A stretch of DNA of 46,762 bases, taken from the NCBI GenBank assembly GCA_949292175.1, contig CASEYJ010000010.1:1-46762 (forward strand), written 5' to 3'. The stretch comes from an uncultured bacterium. GTDB taxonomy: Bacteria > Cyanobacteriota > Vampirovibrionia > Gastranaerophilales > Gastranaerophilaceae. This document shows, one piece after another, positions 33,869 to 42,861 of the stretch (position 1 is its first letter; the number at the start of each line of letters is the position of its first letter). Position numbers and translations under genes: made by a program. The notes beneath the pieces were generated by a model that was not told where the DNA came from, made no database searches, and saw nothing but the letters and a program-made list of their open reading frames with translations.

Positions 33869-35347
33869 ATGAAACTTGATGAATTAATTGAACATTTAGA
33901 TTATAAGGATCTTATAAATTTTAAGAATGTAGAAATTTCCGGTATTTCTTATAATTCAAAGACTACAAAGAAAGGTGATATCTTTGTATGTTTAACCGGT
34001 GAATATACTGATGGTCACGAATATGCGAAAGATGCCATTGCAAATGGTGCTGCTGCATTATTTGTTGAACATGGTGTTGAAGCTGACAAGAAGATTCCTC
34101 AAGTTGTTGTTACTTCAACTCGTCATAAAATTGCAGACATTGCTGACAGATTTTATTCAAGCCCATCAAGAGGTATTAATTTGATTGGGATTACAGGTAC
34201 AAATGGTAAAACAACTGTTACTCATTTGATTCAGAAAATTTTTGAACAAAATTCTCAGAAATGTGCTTTAATAGGAACTTTAGGTTACAAGCTTTCTTCT
34301 AATGGAGAATATCGTGATGCTAAACATACAACGCCTCAAGCTCCTGAGCTGCAAGCTACTTTGAGAATGATAAAAGACGTTGAAAAAATTGATAATGTTG
34401 TTATGGAAGTTAGTTCTCACGCTCTTGAACAAAATCGTGTCGGTGGATGCTGTTTTAATGGTGCAGTGTTAACTAACTTAACACAGGATCATTTGGACTA
34501 CCATATTACAATGGATAATTATTTCGAAGCTAAAGCTCTTTTGTTTAAAGGGTTAGAAGAAGGTTGTTTTGCTGTTATAAATGCAGATGACAATTACGCA
34601 GAAAGATTCTTATCTGTTGTGCCTGAAGGAGTTAAAACTTTGACTTACGGTGTTAAGAAAAATGCGGATGTAATGGCAAAAAATATTAACTTCTCATTAA
34701 ATGGTGCAGAATTTACTTTGGTTACAAAAGATGGTGAATATCCTGTTAATTTGCATATGAATGGTATGTTCAGCGTGTATAACGTATTGGCTGCAATTAC
34801 AAGTGCTATTGCAATGGGTATTGATTTGAAAGTTTCTCTAAAAGCCTTAGAAAATGTAAAAGGTGTTGCAGGCAGGTTTGAGGTTGTAGCTAAAAAACCT
34901 CTTGTAATTGTAGATTACGCTCATACTCCTGACGGTTTGGAAAATGTTTTAAATTCAGCAAGAGAAATTACGCCAAAAGATGGTAAATTGATATGCTTAT
35001 TTGGTTGCGGTGGTGACAGAGATGCTACAAAACGACCAAAGATGGGTGCTATTGCTGAAAAAATTGCAGATAAAATTGTTATAACAAGTGACAATCCAAG
35101 AAGCGAAGATCCTCAGCAGATTATTACCGATATTATTGCAGGGTTAAAATCTGTTAATCCGGATAAGGTTACTGTTGAACCTGACAGAGGACACGCTATT
35201 GCTTTGCTTAAAGATATCGCGGAAAATAACGATGTCGTTGTGATTGCAGGAAAAGGACACGAAGATTACCAGATTCTAAAAGATAGAACTATTCATTTCG
35301 ATGATAGAGAAGAAGCAAGAAAAGTCTTCGAAGTAAGCGTTATATAG
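33869..35347 (+). CDS. murE: UDP-MurNAc-tripeptide synthetase MurE (meso-diaminopimelate type)
   Basis: Adds the third residue to the peptidoglycan stem. 492 residues; ATP loop 'GITGTNGKTTVTHLI' (about 109), 'TTPQAPELQ', 'MEVSSHALEQNRV', 'VDYAHTPDGLENV', and the selectivity motif 'SDNPRSEDP' (about 409), DNPR being the signature of meso-diaminopimelate enzymes. AAAGGAG precedes ATG. Follows the penicillin-binding protein by 36 bases, the classic ftsI-murE order of the dcw cluster; murF is elsewhere in this window. Confidence 0.96.
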   Translation: MKLDELIEHLDYKDLINFKNVEISGISYNSKTTKKGDIFVCLTGEYTDGHEYAKDAIANGAAALFVEHGVEADKKIPQVVVTSTRHKIADIADRFYSSPSRGINLIGITGTNGKTTVTHLIQKIFEQNSQKCALIGTLGYKLSSNGEYRDAKHTTPQAPELQATLRMIKDVEKIDNVVMEVSSHALEQNRVGGCCFNGAVLTNLTQDHLDYHITMDNYFEAKALLFKGLEEGCFAVINADDNYAERFLSVVPEGVKTLTYGVKKNADVMAKNINFSLNGAEFTLVTKDGEYPVNLHMNGMFSVYNVLAAITSAIAMGIDLKVSLKALENVKGVAGRFEVVAKKPLVIVDYAHTPDGLENVLNSAREITPKDGKLICLFGCGGDRDATKRPKMGAIAEKIADKIVITSDNPRSEDPQQIITDIIAGLKSVNPDKVTVEPDRGHAIALLKDIAENNDVVVIAGKGHEDYQILKDRTIHFDDREEARKVFEVSVI

Positions 35348-35368
35348 TTGAATTGGGGTGAATAGGGT

Positions 35369-36277
35369 ATGAAAACAAAGCTTTTGATAGAACAACATTT
35401 CCACGGATGTTTTGGCATTGATTTTAATAAAGCATCGATTGAAGATGTGTTGTTCTTATCAAAAGAGATTACAAAATACGGTATTGGGGGAATTTTTCCG
35501 ACTTTGGTGACTGATACTGTCAAAAATACGAAGCACGCAATTTGGGTGATAAAAGAAGCTAGCAAGTTGCAAACCCCTGATATGGCAAAGATTTTGGGTG
35601 TCCATTTAGAGGGGATTTTCCTTAATCCTCTAAAAAAAGGTATTCATAACCCTGAGCATTTTCTTGTCCCGAATGTCGAAAATTACAAGCTTCTTGAAGA
35701 TGATTTTATAAAAATTGTGACTTTAGCTCCTGAGCTTGATGAAGGTTTGATTGATTATCTGAGAGAACATAATGTCAAAGTTCAGGCAGGTCACTGTGTT
35801 GGCGGTGATTTGAGTGGGTGTTGTGGAACAACGCACACATTTAACGCAATGAGTCCGTTTTCGCATAGAGGAAGCTCAACTTCTCTTTCGGCATTAATAG
35901 AGGATGAGCTGTACTCTGAAGTTATCGCTGATGGAATTCACGTGTCTGATGAAGCGTTGAGACTTTTATTTAAGACTAAACCTGAAGATAAAGTGATATT
36001 GGTGAGTGATTGTTTGCCTTGTACAAAAAGTTCGTTAAAAGAGTTTGTGTTTGCAGATGAAACAGTCTATTATGACGGATTTAAAGCTACTTCTAAAGAA
36101 GGAACACTTGCTGGTAGTACAAGTCTCTTGCCTGATATTATAAAAAGGTTAAATTCTGTCGGTTTGTTTAATCCTAAATTTATTGAGAACCCTTATCATT
36201 ATCATAATTTTGACCTCAAAGGTTCAGTTGAGTGGGATGATGAGTATAATATAAAAAATGTTAAGGCAGATTTTTAA
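35369..36277 (+). CDS. N-acetylglucosamine-6-phosphate deacetylase-like amidohydrolase, short form
   Basis: NagA removes acetate from GlcNAc-6-phosphate for amino-sugar recycling. This 302-residue protein has its TIM-barrel motifs: 'EQHFHGCFG' (HxH), 'LGVHLEGIFLNP' (metal Glu), 'AGHCVGG', 'HTFNAMSPFSHR', 'VIADGIHV' and 'LVSDCLP' (catalytic Asp). It lacks both flanks of the N- and C-terminal beta-sandwich found in 380-residue NagA. GGGGTGAATAGGGT precedes ATG. Downstream of murE, which suits a cell-wall recycling role. Confidence 0.78.
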   Translation: MKTKLLIEQHFHGCFGIDFNKASIEDVLFLSKEITKYGIGGIFPTLVTDTVKNTKHAIWVIKEASKLQTPDMAKILGVHLEGIFLNPLKKGIHNPEHFLVPNVENYKLLEDDFIKIVTLAPELDEGLIDYLREHNVKVQAGHCVGGDLSGCCGTTHTFNAMSPFSHRGSSTSLSALIEDELYSEVIADGIHVSDEALRLLFKTKPEDKVILVSDCLPCTKSSLKEFVFADETVYYDGFKATSKEGTLAGSTSLLPDIIKRLNSVGLFNPKFIENPYHYHNFDLKGSVEWDDEYNIKNVKADF

Positions 36278-36947
36278 AATAATTTGGGTCGCTCAATGCT
36301 TTTGCAGCACATGTTAATCCATTATATGCAGCATGTGCGAAACTGCTGGTTGTTGAGCAGTGTTCTGGTTGTTCCCCGTTTGCTCCTGCTGGAACCAGCA
36401 CACCTGTACCGCCTTTGTTTTTGATTTTAAAAATAAACACGTCATGCCCCAGTGCATTTGGCTTTTTCCAGTAACCGTTTACATCTACGCTTATTTCCGC
36501 GCTTGCGGCAGAAGAGCCATGGTTAACGTTACAGGTTACTAATGCGCCGTCAACTAGATAGAATTGTTCATCGTCAAGGTTATCACTTACGATATAGGTG
36601 TTAGTTTTTGTGTAATTTGTGTAATGTCTGTCCCTGTTTCTTTGAAAGCATCCTTCGGTTCCTGTTTCACACTTTTTTATGTTTTTTGTTACGGTTCCTA
36701 TGTATTGGTATAGTGTTGTAGATGATAAACAGTCAGGAATTGTACAGTAACCGTCTGCCTGCATTTTTAACAAAGCTTGTGAAAGAACAGAGTATTGTTT
36801 CTTTAGGGCAACTTCCAGTTCTTTATTTTTAGTTGAGTTTATAACAGATGGCAACGTCATTGCTGCAACTATCCCTATAATCCCAAGTGTTATAAGAACT
36901 TCTGCAAGGGTAAATGCTATGTGAATTTTGTGATATTTGTTCCTCAT
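36261..36947 (-). CDS. Prepilin-type N-terminal cleavage/methylation protein (type IV pilin or pseudopilin)
   Basis: A 228-residue pilin-like secreted protein. The class III leader 'KIHIAFTLAEVLITLGIIGI' has the prepilin peptidase site between Ala and Phe, conserved Glu5 and a membrane helix that packs the filament. The C-terminal part is a globular domain with several Cys ('DGYCTIPDC', 'CETGTEGC', 'VTCNV', 'EHC', 'LTCAAKA'), able to form disulfides. AAGGA precedes ATG. Overlaps the end of the NagA-like gene by 17 bases and is divergent from an XRE regulator. Confidence 0.9.
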   Translation of the reverse strand: MRNKYHKIHIAFTLAEVLITLGIIGIVAAMTLPSVINSTKNKELEVALKKQYSVLSQALLKMQADGYCTIPDCLSSTTLYQYIGTVTKNIKKCETGTEGCFQRNRDRHYTNYTKTNTYIVSDNLDDEQFYLVDGALVTCNVNHGSSAASAEISVDVNGYWKKPNALGHDVFIFKIKNKGGTGVLVPAGANGEQPEHCSTTSSFAHAAYNGLTCAAKALSDPNYFKNLP

Positions 36948-36985
36948 ATCTTAATCCTTAATGTATACATAATATTATTAACAAA

Positions 36986-37048
36986 TTTATGGTGTTCTAT
37001 ATATATTATATAGTGTTTTCTAAAAATTTCAACCTATTTTATGGTGTT
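36986..37048. repeat. Three spaced copies of AT(G/A)GTGTT, candidate operator array
   Basis: TTTATGGTGTT occurs at 36986-36996 and 37038-37048, with a variant ATAGTGTT at 37010-37017. Start-to-start distances of the ATxGTGTT cores are 21 and 31 bases, about two and three helical turns, between the prepilin and XRE genes. No other gene in this 155-base gap. Confidence 0.5.
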
Positions 37049-37102
37049 TGGGTTATTTATTAATTTTAAAAATATAGTTATCCTTGTATAAAAGGAGTGT
37101 TA

Positions 37103-37423
37103 ATGGATAACGATAAGCTGCTTGTAGGGCAGAAGGTTAAGGAAATCAGGAAACAAAACGGACTTACTCAGGAAAAATTTTGTGAAAAAATCGGGATTGA
37201 ACCGTCATCGCTTAGTAATATTGAGACCGGAAAGAGTTTCCCCTCTATGGGTACTATTCTTACAATAATGGAAAAATTCGGAATAACTCCTGAAAGTTTT
37301 TTTGATTTTGCCTATCTATGTGATAATGAAAATCTTGAAGATGCGATAATTAAAATAGTTAAATCTCTCCCGTATGAAAAGAAGCAGATAGCATTTAGGA
37401 TTCTCAAGCAGTTTGTTGTATGA
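37103..37423 (+). CDS. XRE-family helix-turn-helix regulator
   Basis: A 106-residue cytoplasmic DNA-binding protein. The HTH_3 domain covers about 7-62 ('VKEIRKQNGLTQEKFCEKIGIEPSSLSNIETGKSFPSM'), followed by a helical tail probably used for dimerisation. Start ATG 37103 because AAGGAG ends five bases upstream; a GTG at 37097 lies inside that ribosome site. It overlaps the convergent iron-sulfur gene by 20 bases. Likely controls itself and the divergent prepilin through the repeats between them. Confidence 0.88.
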   Translation: MDNDKLLVGQKVKEIRKQNGLTQEKFCEKIGIEPSSLSNIETGKSFPSMGTILTIMEKFGITPESFFDFAYLCDNENLEDAIIKIVKSLPYEKKQIAFRILKQFVV

Positions 37424-38471
37424 TATCAGCCTTTGAAAGGAACTCTGACAAATACATAACTTTTGGCTGTTTCCCGAAAAATTCGCATTCCTGAATAAGC
37501 CCCTGTTTTATTCCCAGAATACAGGCAGGGCAAGTCGTTAGAATTATATCAGCTCCGGTGTTAATTGCATTTTTTGCTTTTTTCTTGGTAAGCGCAAGTG
37601 ATAACTTTCTGTTAGTTAGCGCAAATTGCCCCGCAAAACCGCAGCATTCGTCATATTCTTCCATTTCTCTGTATTCAACATTTTCACATTTTGAGAGTAG
37701 TTCTTTTATGAATTTGTCATCTTGCAGGTGGCAAGGTTTGTGAAATGTTACGGTTTGTTTTTCGTTAAATACAAATTTTATGTCTTGTTGAGCTATGAAA
37801 TCACTTGTATTGATAATTTTTTTGTTTAATGCTCCATAATTATTTAGAGCGGTTTCGCAGCTTGTGCAGTCTGTTAAGATATATGGGCTCTCTATTGAGT
37901 TTATTATTTTGATGTTTTTAGTTTGTGCTTCTTCGTACCTTTCAAGATTTCCGCTTGCCATAAAAGGTACTCCGCAACAATCAAAATCAGGTTCTTGAGT
38001 TTCTATATTTAGTGTTTTTAGGATTTTCCTGATTGCGTATGTGTTATTTGGAAATATTTTTTCTGCACAGCCTGCAAAATATAGGATTTCACCGTTTTCT
38101 TTTTTGCTTTTTCTGGAAAATAGTTTTAATAAGTTGTTAAAAAATCCCTTTGATTGCAAAAATCTAACAATGTGTCCTTCTAAAGAGTTTTTTAAGTATT
38201 CGTGTTTTGCAGTTCGAAATATTTCGCAGACATCAATCCCGCTGGGGCAAAAGTTTGAACATTTTCCGCATTTTAGGCACATTTCCAAGTATTTGTTTAT
38301 GTTTCCGTTAAGTTTGAGATCCCCTTTTAGTACTCCGTCAAGCATCACAAATTTGCCTCTGGAAACAGCACAGTCGTTACCCGTTTCTTTGTAAATAGGG
38401 CATACAGATTGACACAATCCACATTTTGAACATTTGTTTATTTCGTTAGCGTAATCTTTTAATTCCTTCAT
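37404..38471 (-). CDS. Iron-sulfur oxidoreductase subunit, GlcF/CCG-domain type
   Basis: A 355-residue protein with two 4Fe-4S motifs near the start ('CSKCGLCQSVCPIYK', 'CLKCGKCSNFCPSGI') and two CCG domains ('DFDCCGVPF', 'DECCGFAGQF') with 'FHKPCHLQD'. This is the layout of glycolate oxidase subunit GlcF and related LldE/HdrB electron-transfer proteins. No flavin subunit (GlcD) is adjacent, so the donor is unknown. No Shine-Dalgarno sequence: the minus strand reads TGCTATTAT, six bases, ATG, predicting a leaderless mRNA. Confidence 0.87.
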   Translation of the reverse strand: MKELKDYANEINKCSKCGLCQSVCPIYKETGNDCAVSRGKFVMLDGVLKGDLKLNGNINKYLEMCLKCGKCSNFCPSGIDVCEIFRTAKHEYLKNSLEGHIVRFLQSKGFFNNLLKLFSRKSKKENGEILYFAGCAEKIFPNNTYAIRKILKTLNIETQEPDFDCCGVPFMASGNLERYEEAQTKNIKIINSIESPYILTDCTSCETALNNYGALNKKIINTSDFIAQQDIKFVFNEKQTVTFHKPCHLQDDKFIKELLSKCENVEYREMEEYDECCGFAGQFALTNRKLSLALTKKKAKNAINTGADIILTTCPACILGIKQGLIQECEFFGKQPKVMYLSEFLSKADIIQQTA

Positions 38472-38477
38472 ACTTAA

Positions 38478-38486
38478 ATAATAGCA
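38478..38486 (-). promoter_or_regulatory. Extended -10 promoter abutting the GlcF-like start codon
   Basis: Minus strand TGCTATTAT followed by TTAAGT and then ATG. Confidence 0.65.
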
Positions 38487-38514
38487 CGAAATATATGTGA
38501 TGTTTTTTTTATTA

Positions 38515-38520
38515 TATAAT
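38515..38520 (+). promoter_or_regulatory. -10 box of ilvD
   Basis: TATAAT 21 bases before ATG 38542, with AGAGGAAG in the leader. No clear -35. Confidence 0.55.
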
Positions 38521-38541
38521 TACAGACAGAGGAAGTTAGTT

Positions 38542-40191
38542 ATGAAAAGTGATAATATTAAAAAAGGTTTGGCCAAAACTCCGCATCGTGGGTTATTGAT
38601 GGCAACTGGTGTTAGTAAAAAAATGATGAAAGCTCCGTTTATTGGAATTGCTTCATCTTTTTCAGATTTGGTTCCCGGGCATATTGGAATGAGAGATTTG
38701 GAAAGACAAATCGAAAAAGGTATTCATTCTGCCGGTGGTCAATCTTTTATTTTCGGTGTCCCTGCTATTTGTGACGGCATTGCGATGGGACATAGTGGAA
38801 TGAGATATTCGCTGCCTTCCAGAGATTTAATCGCCGATTGTGTTGAGAGTGTTGCTGCAGCACATCAGCTTGATGGTATAGTTTTGCTTTCAAACTGCGA
38901 TAAGATTACACCTGGAATGTTGATTGGAGCTTTAAGGTTAAATATTCCTGCTATTGTAGTAACTGCGGGGCCGATGCTTGATGGTATGTGTCAAGGTGAA
39001 AACAAGCTCACAATGGTTACTGGATCTTTTGAAGCTGTTGGAAGATTTAGAAAGGGTGAAATTACTGAAGATAAGCTTCTTGCATTGGAAGAAAATTCTT
39101 GTCCTTCTGCCGGTGCTTGTCAGGGAATGTATACTGCAAATACAATGGCTTGTTTGACAGAGGTTTTAGGTATGAGTATGCCTTATTGTGCCTCAGCATC
39201 AGCTGTTTCAGCTTTAAAGAGAAGAATTGCCTTTGAAAGTGGTATGCAGATAATTGAGCTTGTAGAAAAAGATGTAAAACCTTCTGATATTATTACTAAA
39301 GATAGTATGCTAAATATGATTAAGTGTGATTTGGCACTTGGCGGTTCTACTAATACTTTCTTGCACACATTGGCGATTGCAAATGCAGGTGGAATAGATA
39401 TCACAATAGATGATTTTGATAGGCTTAGTCGTGAAATTCATCAAATTGTTAAAATTAATCCATCGTCAACTCTTACAATGACTGATTTTCATAATGCAGG
39501 TGGAGTTCCAGCCGTATTGAAATCAATGAAATCTTTATTGTCAGATACAAAATCTGTTTCAGGTTTAAGTTTGACAGAGATTGCAACTTCTGCTTATGTT
39601 GATGAAAAAATTATACCTCCATATGACAAGTCAACTTATACTCAAGCCGGATTGGGTGTTTTATACGGAAATCTTGCAAAGGATGGATGTGTTATCAAAA
39701 TTTCAGGAGTAGATCCTGAGTGTTATGTTTTTGAAGGAAATGCAAAAACTTTTGATAGTGAAGAAGATGCAATGGCTGCTTTGGAAGGTGATGAGATTAA
39801 ACCTGGTGATGTAATAATAATTAGGTATGAGGGGCCAAAGGGCGGACCTGGAATGAGAGAAATGCTCGCTCCAACCTCTTTGCTTGTAGGAAAGGGTTTA
39901 GGAAAATCTTGTGCATTGATCACAGATGGACGTTTTTCCGGAGCTACACGAGGTATTTGTGTCGGTCACGTTTGTCCGGAGGCTGCAAATGGTGGAGTTA
40001 TTGCTCTTGTTGAAGATGGAGATAAGATAAAAGTGAATATTCCGGAGCGTTCTATTGAACTACTTGTGTCTGAAGAAGTTCTTGAAGAACGCCGAAAAAA
40101 ACTGAAACCATTTGTTCCAAAGGTTAAGTCAGGTTATCTTGCTAAATATGCAAGCAATGTTAAAGATGCAAGCCATGGGGCTATAATTTAA
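38542..40191 (+). CDS. ilvD: Dihydroxy-acid dehydratase
   Basis: Fe-S dehydratase of valine, leucine, isoleucine and pantothenate synthesis. 549 residues from ATG 38542 (RBS AGAGGAAG; an upstream start lies before the promoter). The three cluster cysteines are in 'GVPAICDG', '[12 protein letters not shown]' and '[16 protein letters not shown]'; '[14 protein letters not shown]' and '[16 protein letters not shown]' are the C-terminal signatures. Single-gene unit; its end overlaps the convergent kinase-like gene by 11 bases. Confidence 0.97.
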   Translation: MKSDNIKKGLAKTPHRGLLMATGVSKKMMKAPFIGIASSFSDLVPGHIGMRDLERQIEKGIHSAGGQSFIFGVPAICDGIAMGHSGMRYSLPSRDLIADCVESVAAAHQLDGIVLLSNCDKITPGMLIGALRLNIPAIVVTAGPMLDGMCQGENKLTMVTGSFEAVGRFRKGEITEDKLLALEENSCPSAGACQGMYTANTMACLTEVLGMSMPYCASASAVSALKRRIAFESGMQIIELVEKDVKPSDIITKDSMLNMIKCDLALGGSTNTFLHTLAIANAGGIDITIDDFDRLSREIHQIVKINPSSTLTMTDFHNAGGVPAVLKSMKSLLSDTKSVSGLSLTEIATSAYVDEKIIPPYDKSTYTQAGLGVLYGNLAKDGCVIKISGVDPECYVFEGNAKTFDSEEDAMAALEGDEIKPGDVIIIRYEGPKGGPGMREMLAPTSLLVGKGLGKSCALITDGRFSGATRGICVGHVCPEAANGGVIALVEDGDKIKVNIPERSIELLVSEEVLEERRKKLKPFVPKVKSGYLAKYASNVKDASHGAII

Positions 40192-41539
40192 GCGCCATTG
40201 CAAAGTTTGGTATGGAATTTCCGCACCAGTTTGGAACTTCAAATTGAAGACCTTTTACTCCCGGGCGTAGAGGATCAATAAAGGTTGAATCTCCAATGTC
40301 TATAACTTTGTAGCCGTCTTCGCATTTTATTATATTCGTGATACATACGTCATTATATTGGATCCCAAGACGGTTCATGTCTTCGACTAATTTGTTCCCT
40401 TCTAAAATATTCTCTGTATTGACTGTGTTTTGACCTTCTACAAAATCATATAACCCTGAGTTTGAGTTATAGTCAAAATAATGAAATTTTACTGTGTTTT
40501 TGCAGTCGTGCAAGTTTAGGTAGTGGTCAAGTTGTGCGTTTAAAAATACGGAATCAGATCTGTAAGCTATGCTTTCTTTTGCAAATGCGTTATGATCGCT
40601 GCCATAGGATTCTTGTATTTTTAATATGTACGGTTTACCCTTTTGGGTGCCGTTCTCAATATCAAGGAATTGAATTTTTAGCGGGTATTTGCCCGATAGT
40701 CCTTCTTTAAGTGATTCTATCTCCATATAGTTCCCGCCGTATTCTTTAACTACTTTTTCTCCAACTTTGAATTCTCCTCGCATACTTGCTAACCAGTTTA
40801 CAAAGTGAGAATAGTTTTTTATGTTTTGAAATTCTTTAGGCAGTTTGCCAAATGTGAGATTGTTTCCTGTTTTATTATTTAGAAAGTATAGGTGCCAATT
40901 TGGAGATATTTTTATTAATTCTTCAATATTTAGGGTTGGAGCTTTTTCTTGAATATAGTTTTTATATGCTTCTTGATAACCTTCTGGCGCTTGCAGCCAT
41001 TCAGACAAGTTCTTCCATCCCCCAATTTTATCTTTTAAAAGTTTCAGGTGTTTTGCGGATTCTCTAGGATTTTGCAGTATTTCTTCTATGAATTGTGAAG
41101 ATGCTTTCTTGTCGGAGGTTAACCCGAACAGAAATTCTTTTACTGATTGAGGAGTTGTATTTGAATTTTCTAAAAAGTTGAAAATTCCTACCGTTTCTTC
41201 TCCAAAAGATTTGTATAATTCCGTATCTTTGAGAGGTTTTATACAGTATGGAATAAGGGTTTCTTCGGCTTGGACGCTATTATTTACAGGCTTATTTGTG
41301 GCTTTGTTTAATTCTTGCAGTAGTTTTTGGATTTTACTTCTTTGTGTAATTGCGACTATGCTTAAGCCAATTACACCTACAGCCGAAAGACTTCCAAGCA
41401 GAAGCTCTTTGCTTTTGTTGCTGTTTGGGTTTGAATTTTTAGCAGGTGCAGAGTTTTTATCGCTTGTAACCTTGCCTTCTAATGGTGCAGTTTGAGTAGT
41501 ATAAATGTTTCCCCGTGTTATTTTTCCTAAATTTTCCAT
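40181..41539 (-). CDS. Membrane-anchored protein with a divergent protein-kinase-like domain
   Basis: A 452-residue protein. A polar N terminus rich in Asn, Ser and Lys leads to one membrane helix (about 45-64), a helical middle (about 95-250) and a C-terminal domain with kinase-like features in order: 'KPYILKIQ' (possible ATP Lys), 'FAKESIAYR' (possible helix C Glu), 'SGLYDFVEG' (hinge), '[14 protein letters not shown]' (catalytic-loop Asp and Asn) and '[11 protein letters not shown]' (DFG-like). The overall order matches small effector kinases, but homology is not proven. ATG 41539 is the first Met; no ribosome site, so the start is uncertain. Confidence 0.6.
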   Translation of the reverse strand: MENLGKITRGNIYTTQTAPLEGKVTSDKNSAPAKNSNPNSNKSKELLLGSLSAVGVIGLSIVAITQRSKIQKLLQELNKATNKPVNNSVQAEETLIPYCIKPLKDTELYKSFGEETVGIFNFLENSNTTPQSVKEFLFGLTSDKKASSQFIEEILQNPRESAKHLKLLKDKIGGWKNLSEWLQAPEGYQEAYKNYIQEKAPTLNIEELIKISPNWHLYFLNNKTGNNLTFGKLPKEFQNIKNYSHFVNWLASMRGEFKVGEKVVKEYGGNYMEIESLKEGLSGKYPLKIQFLDIENGTQKGKPYILKIQESYGSDHNAFAKESIAYRSDSVFLNAQLDHYLNLHDCKNTVKFHYFDYNSNSGLYDFVEGQNTVNTENILEGNKLVEDMNRLGIQYNDVCITNIIKCEDGYKVIDIGDSTFIDPLRPGVKGLQFEVPNWCGNSIPNFAMALKL

Positions 41540-41578
41540 GATTATATTAAAAACAAACAAAATTTTTTTTGCTAGTTA

Positions 41579-41608
41579 AAAAGGCTTCCATTCGTGTGGA
41601 AGCCTTTT
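41579..41608. terminator. Terminator after the zinc-ribbon membrane gene
   Basis: AAAAGGCTTCCA, loop TTCGTG, TGGAAGCCTTTT: perfect 12-bp stem with A/T runs on both sides. Confidence 0.85.
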
Positions 41609-41626
41609 ATTATTTTTATATTTATT

Positions 41627-42112
41627 TTAATTCAGATATGCGTGTCTATAATATATGAAGAAGCTCGTAAAGCATATTGCAATAATTGAATTTATTATTA
41701 TGCAGATAATCGCAATTTCTTTTTTATAATTTTTTACTATCGCAATTATGTATGGTACTGCTGTTACGACGAAACATTTGAGTAGTATATTAGTGTATTC
41801 GTAGTTGCCAAAAACGTACTCACCATGTTTATCTTTAGCTTTTAACATCATAGGATATTTGCATATCAAGTATAGTTCGATGATGTTCAGTATTAACCAT
41901 AATGCTGATAGTGTATAACCTAGCGGTAAAAGAAATTTCGGTTCTTTCTTGCTTGTTAGTTTTGATGTGCAATATGGACAAACGTCTTCATATGCTTTTA
42001 TTTCTTGCTTGCAAAATGGGCATATTGTATTTAGCTCCATTTTACAATTTGGGCATATGTTTTCATTTTCATCTATTTCGTGTCCACAGTATGGGCATTT
42101 GATTGACTTCAT
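41627..42112 (-). CDS. Double zinc-ribbon membrane protein
   Basis: A 161-residue protein. The first 55 residues carry eight Cys in four CxxC pairs ('CPYCG', 'CPNCK', 'CPFCK', 'CPYCT'), enough for two zinc ribbons. Three hydrophobic helices follow (about 62-85, 105-128, 131-152). Unknown function; zinc-ribbon domains at the cytoplasmic face often bind partners. RBS AGAGGT precedes ATG. It follows the TM2 gene by 12 bases in a minus-strand cluster. Confidence 0.8.
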   Translation of the reverse strand: MKSIKCPYCGHEIDENENICPNCKMELNTICPFCKQEIKAYEDVCPYCTSKLTSKKEPKFLLPLGYTLSALWLILNIIELYLICKYPMMLKAKDKHGEYVFGNYEYTNILLKCFVVTAVPYIIAIVKNYKKEIAIICIIINSIIAICFTSFFIYYRHAYLN

Positions 42113-42124
42113 ATTGACCTCTTT

Positions 42125-42541
42125 TTACTTAGCTACTGCTAATAGACCTACAACTGTTGTAATTAAGAAGAGTATTATTACCAAAGGGATTAGGCTTAGT
42201 ACAAAAGCGACAACCCCAATATTTTGGTCGAAATTTCTTAAATTACGTCCTTGTGCGTCCTTAAATTTGTTAAAGCATATCATTATAAAGTCTGCGTACG
42301 CCCAGATTCCGCAACCTCCAAAAGTCAGGAGTTGAGCAACCCCAATTCCGATGCTTCCGGTGTAGAACCTGTGAATCCCGAAGATACCCCAGAAATATGC
42401 AAACAAGAGTGTTGGTATAAATTCTTGAGGTTTATCATTTGTATTTGTTGATATCTCTTCCAACCAATTCTTGCAGTTATAACATCTGGCTGCTTCAGAA
42501 TCAATTTCTGCTCCACAGTGTGGACAAATTTTTGTCGACAT
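42125..42541 (-). CDS. Zinc-ribbon TM2-domain protein
   Basis: A 138-residue membrane protein: one zinc ribbon ('CPHCGAEI', 'ARCYNCKNW'), a TM2 domain ('LLFAYFWGIFGIHRFYTGSIGIGVAQLLTFG..GIWAYADF'), and an extra C-terminal helix (about 108-135). The TM2 motif, two helices around a DRF-like turn, occurs in many bacteria with no agreed function. It lies next to a second TM2 gene, probably by duplication. Confidence 0.88.
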   Translation of the reverse strand: MSTKICPHCGAEIDSEAARCYNCKNWLEEISTNTNDKPQEFIPTLLFAYFWGIFGIHRFYTGSIGIGVAQLLTFGGCGIWAYADFIMICFNKFKDAQGRNLRNFDQNIGVVAFVLSLIPLVIILFLITTVVGLLAVAK

Positions 42542-42551
42542 TGTTTGCTCC

Positions 42552-42842
42552 TTATAGTAAACCTGTTAATACTGGTATTATGCCGCAAATAAATAGTAGA
42601 ACCCAGAGACCGAAGAATACTTTTCCTAATACAGGATTAACGTCTCTTAGCGGTTGGCCATTTGCGTCTCCGTAGTTGTTGAAGCATATGTTAATAAAGT
42701 CAATTAATGCCCAAATACCACAGCCTCCACCTGTAAGAAGTTGGACGATACCTATACCTGTATATCCTGTGTAAAATCGGTGGATCCCCAAAGTTCCTAG
42801 GAAAAATGATAGTAAAAGTGATGTTGTGTAACTTTTTTGCAT
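42552..42842 (-). CDS. TM2-domain membrane protein
   Basis: A 96-residue TM2 protein without a zinc ribbon: 'LLLSFFLGTLGIHRFYTGYTGIGIVQLLTGG' and 'GIWALIDFINICFNNYGDANGQPL' then a third helix. I chose ATG 42842 (AGAGG seven bases upstream); the longer frame overlaps the DUF2752 gene. Close paralogue of the upstream-numbered TM2 gene, ten bases away. Confidence 0.88.
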   Translation of the reverse strand: MQKSYTTSLLLSFFLGTLGIHRFYTGYTGIGIVQLLTGGGCGIWALIDFINICFNNYGDANGQPLRDVNPVLGKVFFGLWVLLFICGIIPVLTGLL

Positions 42843-42861
42843 CGTAATACCTCTTTCTTTT

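Noticed and set aside
40181..41539. Same N-terminal module as the ART/GNAT pair in the kinase-like protein ('TTQTAPLEG' versus 'LQTKPI')
   Set aside because: Only a few residues agree and there is no shared leader; too weak to claim.
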